A stretch of 64,000 nt of DNA, taken from positions 124,001 to 188,000 of the forward strand of contig NZ_JAGGQP010000019.1 of the NCBI RefSeq assembly GCF_018613235.1. Direction: 5' to 3'. The notes beneath the pieces were generated by a model. The model had not been told where the DNA came from, searched no databases, and saw only the letters and a program-made list of their open reading frames with translations. Positions within the stretch are counted from its first letter, which is position 1. Each line of letters begins with the position of its first letter. Origin of the DNA: Bacillus sp. ISL-41 (GTDB lineage Bacteria; Bacillota; Bacilli; Bacillales; Cytobacillaceae). The position numbers and the translations under genes were made by a program. Shown here piece by piece: positions 38,869-47,598 of this stretch.

Positions 38869-40041
38869 ATGGTCAATTCAATTAACCATCCAGATACAGC
38901 GATTATCGGTGCTGGTATCGGGGGACTATCCGCGGCTATAGCCTTGCAGCAGTTTGGCCTAAAGGTGAAGGTTCTTGAGAGAACTTCGGTACTAAAGGAG
39001 ATGGGTGCAGGTATTGTATTGTCTGCCAACGCAATAAAGGTATTGGAAAAACTCGGGATAGCGGATCAGGTGCGCCAGGCTGGCTCGCCAGTGAAAAAGG
39101 CGGAAATTAGGACTCCTGATGGACAACTTATTTTAGAAATGCCGGTTCACATGCAGGCAGAACAATATGGAACGTACAGCTATTTACTATACCGACCTGA
39201 ATTACAAAGAATTTTATATGAAAAGTTAGATCCTGATACAGTAGTGCTTGGAAAAAAGTTTTTACAACTGGAACAGGACCCTGAAAAAGTCACAAGCTTT
39301 TTTGAGGATGGCGAAACACTAAATTCAAGCCTTCTCATTGGAGCGGATGGGGTACATTCTCGAGTAAGGCACTATATTATGGAAGAATCCAAACTGCGAT
39401 ATTCAGGCTTCACTGCAGTCAGAGGAATTTCCAGCTATGAAGATGCCCGTTTTCCAGTCGAATTGGGTGGAGGATTCGAAGCGTGGGGCAACGGAAAGAG
39501 ATTTGGTTTTTCTCATTTAGGAAAGGGTCGTGTGTTTTGGTTTGCTGCGATCAACACGCCTCAAGGGACACTCGTTAAGGGGGAAAATAAAAGATCTCTC
39601 GCTTTACAGCAATTCAAAGGTTGGTGGGGACCAATTAAAGATGTCATTGATTCTACAAAAGAGGAGAACATCATTGTTCATGAAATTTGTGATCGCAAGC
39701 CGCTAAAAAAATGGCATAAAGGAAGAGTGACTCTGTTGGGAGATGCAGCTCATCCCATGCTGCCGAACCTGGGGCAAGGTGGAGCCCAGGCGATGGAGGA
39801 TGCGTTAATTCTCGCACGCTATCTCAAGCAATATCCTAATGAAGTAGAGAAAGCATTAAGTCTATATGAGCAGGCGAGAATACCGCGCGTCACAAAAATT
39901 ATTAAGGGTTCAAGAACGATGGCAAGAATGATGCAACTCGAAAACCCGGCGGCGATGATGGTCAGAAATCAATTTTTAAGGCATGTGCCAGCTGAACTTA
40001 AAATTAACAGACTGGATTGGATACTTGGATACAAAGCTTAA
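38869..40041 (+). CDS. FAD-dependent monooxygenase
   Basis: A 390-aa class A flavoprotein monooxygenase of the salicylate hydroxylase/zeaxanthin epoxidase-like type. The dinucleotide motif is AIIGAGIGGLSAAIAL near residue 11, the DG motif is IGADGVHSRVR, and the second FAD motif is LLGDAAHPMLPNLGQGG. It would hydroxylate an aromatic or cyclic substrate with NAD(P)H and O2. Ribosome binding site AGGAGG. No pathway neighbours. Confidence 0.87.
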   Translation: MVNSINHPDTAIIGAGIGGLSAAIALQQFGLKVKVLERTSVLKEMGAGIVLSANAIKVLEKLGIADQVRQAGSPVKKAEIRTPDGQLILEMPVHMQAEQYGTYSYLLYRPELQRILYEKLDPDTVVLGKKFLQLEQDPEKVTSFFEDGETLNSSLLIGADGVHSRVRHYIMEESKLRYSGFTAVRGISSYEDARFPVELGGGFEAWGNGKRFGFSHLGKGRVFWFAAINTPQGTLVKGENKRSLALQQFKGWWGPIKDVIDSTKEENIIVHEICDRKPLKKWHKGRVTLLGDAAHPMLPNLGQGGAQAMEDALILARYLKQYPNEVEKALSLYEQARIPRVTKIIKGSRTMARMMQLENPAAMMVRNQFLRHVPAELKINRLDWILGYKA

Positions 40042-40068
40042 AATAGCTGCTTTCGAGCAGTTTTTTTA
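40040..40068 (+). terminator. terminator of the monooxygenase gene
   Basis: CTGCT-TTCG-AGCAG followed by seven T residues. Confidence 0.75.
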
Positions 40069-40072
40069 TGCA

Positions 40073-40093
40073 TATTAATAATAATTATTAATA
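40073..40093. promoter_or_regulatory. 21-bp near-perfect palindrome, Fur-like
   Basis: TATTAATAATAATTATTAAT plus A is symmetric around its centre. The inner 15 bases (40076-40090) match the Fur-family 7-1-7 consensus TGATAATNATTATCA at 13 of 15 positions. It lies about 155 bp before the CDF transporter gene. In such AT-rich DNA a chance match is possible. Confidence 0.3.
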
Positions 40094-40248
40094 ATAGTCA
40101 CGTTAATAAGTCTATTTTTCGTATAAATAAGTATTTGGTGATGGATTTTATTCTCAATTAAAATTTATTTTCTCAATTATACTTGATTTCCAAGTCTTGA
40201 TTAGTGTATTATTAGATTATAATAATTCTAATCTAGAGGATGATGTTT

Positions 40249-41109
40249 ATGGGCGCTTCTAAGGAGCAGTATGTAAATCATAATAAAAACAAAAAGTTAT
40301 TCATTTGGGCAGCGGGACTAACGGTTTCCTTTGCTTTAATTGAAATTGTTTATGGATTCATATCAGGGTCGCTTATGATCATCGGAGACGGCGTCCATAT
40401 GAGCTCTGATGCAATATCGCTGATTCTCTCCCTTGTTGCCGCAATTATGGCCACTAAGGCTGCTACAAAAAAGAGGACCTTTGGCTACAAGCGTTTTGAA
40501 CCGATTGCTGCTTTTATCAACGGGCTTACGCTAATCCTGATTCCGCTTTACATCATGTATGAGGCCGTCAATCGAATGATCAGGCCTGTGGAAATCATTC
40601 CGGAACAAATGATTACGGTTGGAATCATTGGACTATTGATTAATGCCCTTGTTGGCTATATATTGTCAAAGGGCGATGCGAACCTGAATATGAGAAGCGC
40701 GATTTTACATGTATTTGCTGACATGATCACCAGTCTCAGTGCGGTAATTGTTGCTCTCGCGATTATGTTCTTTGACCTGGTCTGGCTGGACCCGGTTGGC
40801 AGTATCGTTACTTCGTTCATTATTATTCGTGGAGGAATCTCGATTACGAAAGAATCCTTTAACATCTTGATGGAAGGAACGCCTGAGGGCTATTCAGTCG
40901 ATGAGATTAAGAAGTCCATCCAAAGGATGAACGGGGAGCTTAAAGTTCAGGACGTTAAAGTATGGTGTGTAAATGAAGCGGAAGTTTATACAATGATTCG
41001 CGTAAATACTACTGGCGGCATGGTTAAGAACATGCAGAAAATGATTAAAGATCTGGTATCTGGATCGACGAAAATACCAGCTGAAAATATATTTGTCGAT
41101 GTAAATTGA
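40249..41109 (+). CDS. cation diffusion facilitator (CDF) metal exporter
   Basis: A 286-aa CDF transporter with six membrane helices and a C-terminal cytoplasmic domain. The metal site residues are HxxxD in helix 2 (GDGVHMSSD) and HxxxD in helix 5 (HVFADMITS), the pattern of zinc/cadmium exporters such as CzcD. The start at 40249 follows GAGG by 9 nt. An inverted repeat, TAGATT/AATCTA, flanks the region just upstream and could be an operator. Confidence 0.88.
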   Translation: MGASKEQYVNHNKNKKLFIWAAGLTVSFALIEIVYGFISGSLMIIGDGVHMSSDAISLILSLVAAIMATKAATKKRTFGYKRFEPIAAFINGLTLILIPLYIMYEAVNRMIRPVEIIPEQMITVGIIGLLINALVGYILSKGDANLNMRSAILHVFADMITSLSAVIVALAIMFFDLVWLDPVGSIVTSFIIIRGGISITKESFNILMEGTPEGYSVDEIKKSIQRMNGELKVQDVKVWCVNEAEVYTMIRVNTTGGMVKNMQKMIKDLVSGSTKIPAENIFVDVN

Positions 41110-41140
41110 ATCGTGCATTTAGCGCGGTTCTTTTTTATTT
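41108..41140 (+). terminator. weak terminator of the CDF gene
   Basis: GAATCGTGC / GCGCGGTTC, imperfect, followed by TTTTTTATTT. Confidence 0.5.
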
Positions 41141-41259
41141 CGCGCATATGGTAAAAATCAAACCCTCGTCGTAACCAGTTGAAAAAGTACGCCTATTTCT
41201 AAAAGAAGGAAAATACTGTGTTAATGTAGAAAACTTTTATGAAAAGTGGGGGATATCCA

Positions 41260-41853
41260 ATGGAAACGAAACATGTCCGCACATCAGGTGCTTATATCAT
41301 GTATAAAGGGTTATTTCCTTTTCAGGTGGGACCAACACGAAAAGGAGACAAGCTTGGCGTGGTCAGGCTTGGCGGTCATCGGGAAAAAGGAGAAAGTGCC
41401 CAGGAGACAGCAATACGCGAAGTTTTCGAAGAATCTACCATGAAAATCAAGCTTGTAACCTCTCCAATCACTTTTTTCAAGAAAGAATGGAATGACACAG
41501 CTATTAAAATACAATCATCAGAGAATGTTGCTCCAATCCTGATAAAAGGCTCAGATTTACCTGCTTCAACAGCAATGTATCTGGCCTATTCTAACACGCC
41601 TCCAGTACCGTCTTCCGAAACTACTGGTCTTCTGCTGTTATCACGAGAGGACATCTCACTTATATGTAAGCAGAAAATCACGCTGGAAAAGTTTATCGAA
41701 CAGGGAGGCAAGGCTATGTTTAGTCAGAAGATAAATTTGGGTCTGCCCCTCGAACCTTTTCCCCAGCTGCTCTTTTTAGCTGAATTATTTGAGAAAGAAG
41801 CTAGCATAATGGACCAGGTTATTTCAGTACTTGAAACTGGCATGGAAAGGTGA
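41260..41853 (+). CDS. Nudix hydrolase, long form
   Basis: A 197-aa Nudix protein with box GGHREKGESAQETA...REVFEESTMKI, where the canonical glycine near the end is replaced, and a C-terminal extension of about 110 residues. The ATG at 41260 follows GGGGGATATCC. Substrate unknown. Confidence 0.82.
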   Translation: METKHVRTSGAYIMYKGLFPFQVGPTRKGDKLGVVRLGGHREKGESAQETAIREVFEESTMKIKLVTSPITFFKKEWNDTAIKIQSSENVAPILIKGSDLPASTAMYLAYSNTPPVPSSETTGLLLLSREDISLICKQKITLEKFIEQGGKAMFSQKINLGLPLEPFPQLLFLAELFEKEASIMDQVISVLETGMER

Positions 41854-41890
41854 GATTGCACGGTGAAAGTTAAAGCAGGAGGATGTTTGA

Positions 41891-42286
41891 ATGATTTTTG
41901 AAATGACATACCAGGTCCGGGTTTCTGATTTCAATGAAGGGTTAAAGTGGTATAAATCTCTATTGAAAAAAGAACCTGATTTTACACCGCATGATGGCTT
42001 TGCCGAGTGGGAATTGATACCGGGTTGCTGGCTGCAGGTAGCAGAGGGAACGCCAGCAGTTGGCAGCGGCCCGCTGCGTTTAGGTGTTAAGTCGATTGAA
42101 GACGAAAGATCCAGGTTGATCAATGAAATAAAAATCGAATCATTTGAAATTTTTTCGAGAGAAGAAGTCCCAGTAAAATGGGCAACATTTTCCGACCCGT
42201 GGGGAAATCGCATCGGATTTTTTGAGTACATAGAAGAAAAAGAAATGAATGAGAGAAAAAATGTCATCATAGGAAAAAATGGTTGA
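41891..42286 (+). CDS. VOC-family protein
   Basis: A 131-aa glyoxalase/bleomycin-resistance fold protein: FEMTYQVRVSDFNEGLKWYK at the start and FSDPWGNRIGFFEY at the end, the usual metal-ligand strands. Ribosome binding site AGGAGG. The next gene starts inside its last codons, so the pair is coupled. Substrate unknown. Confidence 0.8.
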   Translation: MIFEMTYQVRVSDFNEGLKWYKSLLKKEPDFTPHDGFAEWELIPGCWLQVAEGTPAVGSGPLRLGVKSIEDERSRLINEIKIESFEIFSREEVPVKWATFSDPWGNRIGFFEYIEEKEMNERKNVIIGKNG

Positions 42287-42536
42287 AATGCTCCCAACAA
42301 AATATATTGAAATTGGCATCGGAAATACCTGGCTTGTCAGAACGGAAGTAGAAATGGAGAACGGGGATGAATATGAAGAAAAAGGAATTAAGGGCCCTGT
42401 GTATTTTCATTCAGCTTATATAAGAATCTGGTTCTGGAAGTCAGTGATCATTATCGATTCCAAGGAAGGCAAAAAAACAATGACGAAGAACGATAAGAAA
42501 TTCAAATTTATTTTCGGAATCGTGAGCAAGCAGTAA
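42279..42536 (+). CDS. DUF3977-like protein
   Basis: An 85-aa protein containing KYIEIGIGNTWLVRTE and IRIWFWKSVIIIDSKEG, the pattern of small DUF3977 proteins of Bacillus cereus relatives. It overlaps the end of the VOC gene by 8 bp and has a weak AGGA site. An ATG three codons downstream is an alternative start. Function unknown. Confidence 0.7.
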   Translation: MVEMLPTKYIEIGIGNTWLVRTEVEMENGDEYEEKGIKGPVYFHSAYIRIWFWKSVIIIDSKEGKKTMTKNDKKFKFIFGIVSKQ

Positions 42537-42561
42537 GGGTTGTCCTATTAGAAGAGGACGT

Positions 42562-42590
42562 AATCTTCAGATTTTGGATATCTGAAGATT
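42562..42590. terminator. 11-bp hairpin between convergent genes
   Basis: AATCTTCAGAT and ATCTGAAGATT are perfect complements around TTTGGAT. No T-run on either side, so the terminator role is unsure. Confidence 0.5.
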
Positions 42591-42602
42591 AGTACCGCAC
42601 AT

Positions 42603-43076
42603 TCATCTGTAATATCCCCTGGAATTTCTCCTTCCAGTGTTATAAAGGAGATCGGATGTTAAAAAAACACCTACAGGCGGAATAGCTGCTGTGTTGATTG
42701 GCGGACCGGTCAACACTGTATCAGTGGTAGCAATCCAGCTGCCCGATTCACCGGCTTGCAGAGATGGAGGCTTCATCAGAAACTTGCCGCTTAACACCAA
42801 ATGGCGGACATTGATTCCTGCATCATCATAAATCGTCAACTGGCCAGCAAATGAAGCATAAGGTGATTCGAATTGGATTGCTTTTTCATTTTCATCCCAG
42901 GTTCCCTGGAGTGGGATGGGTTTCCCCCGAAAATTAGCAGTTCCAGTCAAGGTGTTCCCTGAGAGGGAATTGATCGTGATTGTCCCTCTGACGATCGGTT
43001 TCCCGGCAATCTCCGCGTCTATCCCCCAGAGTGAAGGAACTGGCAAACTTTGCGCCGCATTCTGTCTATTGTGCAA
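42603..43076 (-). CDS. hypothetical protein of predicted all-beta fold
   Basis: A 157-aa protein starting at a TTG with AAGGAGA 7 nt upstream. It is rich in Gly, Thr, Ser and Pro, with alternating hydrophobic residues (TITINSLSGNTLTGTANF, LTIYDDAGINVRHLVLSG), suggesting a beta-barrel or sandwich. No signal peptide and no recognised family. Ends with a basic tail (GRRNSRGYYR). Confidence 0.7.
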   Translation of the reverse strand: MHNRQNAAQSLPVPSLWGIDAEIAGKPIVRGTITINSLSGNTLTGTANFRGKPIPLQGTWDENEKAIQFESPYASFAGQLTIYDDAGINVRHLVLSGKFLMKPPSLQAGESGSWIATTDTVLTGPPINTAAIPPVGVFLTSDLLYNTGRRNSRGYYR

Positions 43077-43182
43077 CTTGATCTCTCCTTAGTTTATAAG
43101 TAAAGGGTTTTAGCCTATTAAAAAGTATATGCAGCAATCATTTAAATGGGGAATGGGCAAGCATGGTTAGGAGGATGAGTAC

Positions 43183-43641
43183 GTGAAAATAGATTATGAG
43201 GTATATAGCTGCATTCCTGAAAAGGGGATATTAGAAGGTATTTTAGATTTGCACAGAGTTATATTCGATACAACTGAAGGCTTTATAGAAAAAATGCACA
43301 AAAAGCCTCATCTTCTGTTCATTGTTGCTTTTGAAGGCTCCAAAGTGATTGGTTACAAAATAGGGTATGAACTGACCAATGAAAAGTTTTACAGCTGGCT
43401 TGGGGGAGTACACCCGGACTATCGCCATTAAGGTGTGGCTTCCAAGTTAATGAATATTCAACATTGCTATTTGGAAGTGGAAGGCTACAAAGCGGTTCAA
43501 ACAAAGACAATGAATAAATGGCGCAGTATGTTAATTTTAAACATCAAAAGCGGTTTTGACATTATAGAGACATATATAGACCGGCACGGTAAGCTGAAGA
43601 TTGTATTGGAAAAGAAATTAACTAAAGAGGAGAAAAGATGA
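43183..43641 (+). pseudogene. GNAT acetyltransferase with an in-frame stop
   Basis: GTG start at 43183 behind AGGAGGATG. The first 82 residues form the N-terminal half of a GNAT (IFDTTEGFIEKMHKKPHLLF, then WLGGVHPDYRH). A TAA at 43432-43434 interrupts the acetyl-CoA loop; the frame continues without a shift as GVASKLMNIQH and so on to 43641. A single C-to-T change of CAA (Gln) would explain it, since HPDYRHQG is a normal loop. The stop overlaps the next Nudix gene (ATGA). Confidence 0.8.
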
Positions 43642-44111
43642 ACGATCACATCAATTATAAACTATGGACTGTATGTATGATTCAAAATGGAAACAAAGTT
43701 TTACTGATCGACCGCCAGCATGATCATTTCAAAGGGTATATTCCTCCAGGCGGTAAAGTCGAATTTCCGGAAAGTATCATGGAAAGCGCTGTTCGAGAGG
43801 TAAAGGAGGAAACAGGTCTAGAGGTGTGGAATTTGAAATACAAAGGGTTATATGAATATGTGAATCCTGCAGCAATGGACCGTTTTATGATTTTTAATTA
43901 TATAACCAGTGATTTTAACGGTGAACTGCTGGAGAACGGGCCGGAAGGAAGAGCAGTTTGGGTTGATATTGAAGAGGCTTATAATCTCCCTATGCAGGAA
44001 TCCATCAGAAGAAGGTTTCCATTGTTTTTTCAGGAGGGGACATTCGAGATCCAGGTTACATGGAGTCATGAAGAGAACAGAGAGGGCAATGTTGCAATAA
44101 GAAGTACATAA
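43638..44111 (+). CDS. Nudix hydrolase (MutT-like)
   Basis: A 157-aa Nudix protein with box GGKVEFPESIMESAV...REVKEETGLEV, which fits the consensus completely. IPPGGKV in front resembles 8-oxo-dGTPase-type members. Translationally coupled to the broken GNAT gene before it. Substrate not proven. Confidence 0.88.
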   Translation: MNDHINYKLWTVCMIQNGNKVLLIDRQHDHFKGYIPPGGKVEFPESIMESAVREVKEETGLEVWNLKYKGLYEYVNPAAMDRFMIFNYITSDFNGELLENGPEGRAVWVDIEEAYNLPMQESIRRRFPLFFQEGTFEIQVTWSHEENREGNVAIRST

Positions 44112-44143
44112 ATTACTGGTTGTTCACTTTAGGAGAGTACTAT

Positions 44144-44635
44144 ATGTCAATTGTAGAAAAAGAAATCGTTTCTTTGGTCTTTTACAAGCCAGAATATAAA
44201 TTGTTGCTGTCGAATTACAGTTTGTCTGAGGAGCAGCAAAGGTATACAGCACTTCCGGTGGATGCACTGCAAAAATGCGAGTCTGAGCCAGACAGACACC
44301 CAATTGTCATATTGTATGGCAGTCAGCCTGCAGGATTCTTTGTCCTCCATGGATGGGAGGGTGTTAAAGACTTTAGTGAAAATAAAGAAGCAATATTATT
44401 ACGTGCATACTCAATAAATGCAGAGTATCAGGGAAAAGGAATTGGATCAAAGTCTATTAAGCTATTGAGTCCCTTTGTAAAAAAACATTTTCCAAAAGTA
44501 AATGAGGTCATATTGGCTGTAAATCATGCAAATGTAGTTGCACAAAATGTTTATAAGAAAGGCGGCTTCGTGGACAAGGGCATTACTGCAATGGGAAGAG
44601 AGGGGGAAATGTTTTTATATCATCTCGAGCTTTAA
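44144..44635 (+). CDS. GNAT-family N-acetyltransferase
   Basis: A 163-aa acetyltransferase similar to spermidine/ribosomal-type GNATs. The CoA loop is AEYQGKGIGSKSIKL and the C-terminal part NVVAQNVYKKGGFVD. The start at 44144 follows AGGAGAG; eight codons of open frame upstream lack a site. Substrate unknown. Confidence 0.85.
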   Translation: MSIVEKEIVSLVFYKPEYKLLLSNYSLSEEQQRYTALPVDALQKCESEPDRHPIVILYGSQPAGFFVLHGWEGVKDFSENKEAILLRAYSINAEYQGKGIGSKSIKLLSPFVKKHFPKVNEVILAVNHANVVAQNVYKKGGFVDKGITAMGREGEMFLYHLEL

Positions 44636-44681
44636 ATTGATTTGAGGATGGTGACATTTTAGAAAAAGGGGGGAATTAGTT

Positions 44682-45146
44682 ATGCCAGAAGTAAAGCGGT
44701 TACCAGAAATGAAGTTAGTGGGGTTCCGTGTGTTGTGTCCAGGTGACCAGTATATTGTCGAGATTCCGAAAGCTTCAAAGGTGTTGAGTGAACGTACGGG
44801 TGAAATTGCCAATGTGGTGAACCCTGGTTTTCAGTATGGAGCTTTTGTTGTCGAACATAGTTCAAATGAGGAAGATGGGTATTGGGTATGTGTTGAAGTA
44901 TCAGAAATTGAAGGGATTCCTGAAGGCATGGTTGGCCTATCCATTCCTGGTCAAATGTACGCCGTTTTAAGACACAAAGGAGCTAACAGTGAAATCAGGC
45001 AGGCGTATACCGAGCTTCATCACTGGATTGAAGCAAATGGCTACCGGAGATTACCGGAAAAATGGCATCTGGAAGCATTCACTAAATGGTCTGATCCTGC
45101 CAATATAGATGTGGAACTCATGGATACCGTTTCCTTTGAAGTGTAA
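44682..45146 (+). CDS. GyrI-like effector-binding domain protein
   Basis: A 154-aa stand-alone GyrI-like/AraC effector-binding fold: MKLVGFRVLCPG, YWVCVEVSE, the IPGQMYAVLRHKG strand typical of the family, and the terminal acidic/aromatic strand. Such domains bind hydrophobic drugs or inhibit gyrase; without a DNA-binding domain it may act as a ligand sink or hydrolase. Ribosome binding site AAAGGGGGG. Confidence 0.75.
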   Translation: MPEVKRLPEMKLVGFRVLCPGDQYIVEIPKASKVLSERTGEIANVVNPGFQYGAFVVEHSSNEEDGYWVCVEVSEIEGIPEGMVGLSIPGQMYAVLRHKGANSEIRQAYTELHHWIEANGYRRLPEKWHLEAFTKWSDPANIDVELMDTVSFEV

Positions 45147-45224
45147 AAAATGGAAGTATTTGAAACCTAGTATCGACCTCAACCGTAAATAAACAATATA
45201 GATGAATACAGGGGGAAGATTATC

Positions 45225-45590
45225 ATGATGGTGGAATCACAAGGGGATTGGATGTTTACTTTTGTCCCGATTTTTATGGGAGCAATCTTTATTATAGTCA
45301 TTGGAATCATTATTTTTACAATCATTAAAAGCATAGGGACCTGGAGTAAGAACAATCAGTCACCACGTGTGAATTCTAACGCTCAAGTCGTGACGAAAAG
45401 AACGAGCGTGCGTGGGGGAGGAGAAACGAGGGCCCGCAGCCTATATTCTGTGACGTTTGAATTCGATAGTGGAGACCGGCTGGAGCTGCAGGTTGACGGT
45501 CAGGAGTATGGCCAGTTGGTTGAGGGGGATTATGGAGAACTGACTTTTCAGGGAACGCGTTATTTAGGTTTTACAAGACATCGATCATGA
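45225..45590 (+). CDS. DUF2500 membrane protein
   Basis: A 121-aa protein with one N-terminal membrane helix (about residues 12-36) and a C-terminal beta domain: AQVVTKRTSVRGGG, YSVTFEFDSGDRLEL and GDYGELTFQGTRYLGF. This is the DUF2500 pattern, found in firmicutes and some phages. Ribosome binding site GGGGGAAG. Function unknown. Confidence 0.82.
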   Translation: MMVESQGDWMFTFVPIFMGAIFIIVIGIIIFTIIKSIGTWSKNNQSPRVNSNAQVVTKRTSVRGGGETRARSLYSVTFEFDSGDRLELQVDGQEYGQLVEGDYGELTFQGTRYLGFTRHRS

Positions 45591-45596
45591 TCTTTT

Positions 45597-45633
45597 CGTC
45601 AAAAGACCAAATTTTTAGATTTGGTCTTTTTGT
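45597..45633. terminator. bidirectional terminator
   Basis: AAAAGACCAAAT / ATTTGGTCTTTT around TTTTAG, between convergent genes. Confidence 0.85.
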
Positions 45634-45636
45634 GTG

Positions 45637-46167
45637 CTAATCCACGGAAAGGTCATCCCTGTTGATCATCCGGATGGCTGAAATGATGCCACGGCAAAAT
45701 AACATTTTAATGGCTAAGCTGACAAATGAGTGCTGCCAGTTCCATCCCCTTTTCCAAGTGATTAAATTTGTTTTCTGGGCAGCGAATGTTTCGACAAGTA
45801 CTTGCGGGATGATGAATGGGAAAAGTTTTAGAATGATCCCAAGAGGTTTGCTATTGAGTGTCCATTGATTGTAATAAAGAAGCATTAAAGGATAGTGGAC
45901 ATAGTCAAAAGGCAAATGGATCTTGAAACTCTTTTTGAATGGCCTGATATCGTATTTCAGATAGCCTCTTGAGACAAGATATCGATCTGCCCATGAGTTG
46001 CCGATGATACTGACTAAATAAACGATAACCCAATCCTTGAATGAACGTTTTACGATTGCAAAGGGCAATAGGAAAATGCCAATAATGGTTAAAATATATA
46101 GAAACCCTACGGATAAATTCTTTTGTTTTTTGCGCAAGAATACCACCTCATCATTAAAATGTTTCAT
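45637..46167 (-). CDS. CBO0543-family membrane protein
   Basis: A 176-aa protein with about four to five membrane helices. Features of the CBO0543 group are DWVIVYLVSIIGNSWADRYLV and the YYNQWTLNS segment followed by QVLVETFAA. The start follows a GGTGGTA-type site. A second, broken member lies at 46.6-47.1 kb on the other strand. Function unknown. Confidence 0.75.
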   Translation of the reverse strand: MKHFNDEVVFLRKKQKNLSVGFLYILTIIGIFLLPFAIVKRSFKDWVIVYLVSIIGNSWADRYLVSRGYLKYDIRPFKKSFKIHLPFDYVHYPLMLLYYNQWTLNSKPLGIILKLFPFIIPQVLVETFAAQKTNLITWKRGWNWQHSFVSLAIKMLFCRGIISAIRMINRDDLSVD

Positions 46168-46256
46168 TGAGGATAATTTATGTATGGCAATCTTTTTCTA
46201 TAAAAATCGGGCTAGAGGGAATAATGCATTTAAAAGAGTAAAAAGAAGGTGAGACC

Positions 46257-46583
46257 TTGCCCAAAAAAGCCACAGATCACTCAGAGGAAAAAGAGGATGA
46301 ACACCAAGAAAATGTGACCCAGCAGGCCGAACCAAAAGATGAAGTGGAACGATTAAACCATATGTTGGCAGCTGTGCTTAACTATATATCCGATGATGAA
46401 GTCGAGGTTATAGATATTGAATATTTGCTCAGCAACACAGAAGGGCTCCGGGAGTGGTGGGATCAATACCGTGAAAGAAACAGAAAAGAGATTGAAGACG
46501 AAATCTCGAAGGCACTTGGCGGACTATCCATCGAGGAGTTAGAAGATCTCAGGGAGAAAATAAAGGGGAAAGACAAAGAGTGA
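46257..46583 (+). CDS. acidic hypothetical protein
   Basis: A 108-aa protein starting at a TTG with AAGGTGAGA 3-4 nt upstream. The first 30 residues are charged and probably disordered (EEKEDEHQENVTQQAEPKDE). The rest is helical with an Asp/Glu-rich segment (YISDDEVEVIDIEYLLSNTE) and ends in a coiled-coil-like helix. Family not recognised. Confidence 0.65.
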   Translation: MPKKATDHSEEKEDEHQENVTQQAEPKDEVERLNHMLAAVLNYISDDEVEVIDIEYLLSNTEGLREWWDQYRERNRKEIEDEISKALGGLSIEELEDLREKIKGKDKE

Positions 46584-46595
46584 AGGATTTTGCTT

Positions 46596-47076
46596 ATGAT
46601 CGGAATACTTTTGTCTGTCGTTATTTTTAACATCATCGCATTTAAGGTTAATAAAAGGCTTACACTTACTCAGATTGTACAAATTTGGACATTTACATTA
46701 GCATTCCAGTTGCTTTTTGATCTTATCGTTGAGTTCAAATTACGAAGCTATTGATATTTTGGCGAGGAAGTTGACTGGGCGGGACTTATCCTGAGAACGG
46801 TATTGATCCCCCCAGTCAATATTATCTTTCTGAATTTATATCCTTGGGGCAAAAGGATTTTGTTTAAAAGTGTTAATGTGATAAGCTTCGTAGCCGCTAT
46901 CTTATTGTATGAACTTGCAACACTGCTGCCGGAACCCTGGGGTTATTTTCTATCGGTGGTGGAAAATATGGTATTCAGCAATCGGTGACCCGAAACTTTT
47001 ATTCAGCTTGCTTGGATTCTATAAATGGATAATATGGCTTGAAAAGAAGGACCGTCATAAAGCACTTCCAAACTAG
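46596..47076 (+). pseudogene. broken CBO0543-family membrane protein gene
   Basis: ATG at 46596 (site AAGGA) opens a CBO0543-like membrane protein. A TGA at 46752-46754 stands where the family has Trp (SY-TGA-YFGEEVDW). The frame continues through LLPEPWGYF, then shifts by one base near 46945-46951, after which YRWWKIWYSAIGDPKLLFSL and WIIWLEKK follow to a TAG at 47074. Two independent lesions mark a decaying gene. The TGA is not a convincing selenocysteine codon. Confidence 0.75.
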
Positions 47077-47092
47077 GGAGTGCTTTTTATAT
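47058..47092 (+). terminator. terminator
   Basis: AAAGCACTTCC / GGGAGTGCTTT around AAACTA, followed by TTATATTTTT. Confidence 0.75.
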
Positions 47093-47178
47093 TTTTATGG
47101 CGATCGATATAGGAAAATTTAGACAAATTAGAAGGTGAATTCCAGATAGTAGAGAATTTTTATACAGAGGTGATGAGA

Positions 47179-47598
47179 ATGGTAAGTCAATTAATCAGGG
47201 TAGGAACAATTTACATACCGGTGTCGGATCCAAAGGAATCGTCGAATTGGTATAGTGATGTGCTTAAGGCCAAGTTAAATTATCTGGATGAAGACAAGGC
47301 AATTATGGACCTGGCTGATATCAGTCTGTTTCTGGTGAAATCTCCGGGACAGAGTTCAAACTTTACGGACATTAACGGGCAGGAAAGGTTCATTCTTACC
47401 TATGAAGTGGATGGTCTTGAGGCCCTTGAATCATTACATAATGAGTTTATGAAACGTGGGATTAGAGTCGGTGAGATCGAAAACCGCGGGCACGCAGGCA
47501 GGAATTTTGTTTTTAGTGACCTTGATGGAAATAAGTTCGACGTCTGGAGTGAGTTGAGCCCACAGTTTAAAGGGAGGTTTGATAAGGAGGCAACATGA
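47179..47598 (+). CDS. VOC-family protein
   Basis: A 139-aa glyoxalase-fold protein: IYIPVSDPKESSNWYSDVL at the start and NFVFSDLDGNKFDVWSE at the end. The ATG at 47179 follows AGAGGTGATG; the GTG at 47170 overlaps that site. Its stop overlaps the next start (ATGA). Substrate unknown. Confidence 0.82.
   Translation: MVSQLIRVGTIYIPVSDPKESSNWYSDVLKAKLNYLDEDKAIMDLADISLFLVKSPGQSSNFTDINGQERFILTYEVDGLEALESLHNEFMKRGIRVGEIENRGHAGRNFVFSDLDGNKFDVWSELSPQFKGRFDKEAT

Noticed and set aside
41824-42300. 158-codon minus-strand frame opposite the VOC gene
   Set aside because: It mirrors the VOC coding sequence and lacks a start signal.
46752-46754. TGA as a selenocysteine codon
   Set aside because: The position corresponds to Trp by context and a frameshift follows 190 bp later, so the gene is decaying.
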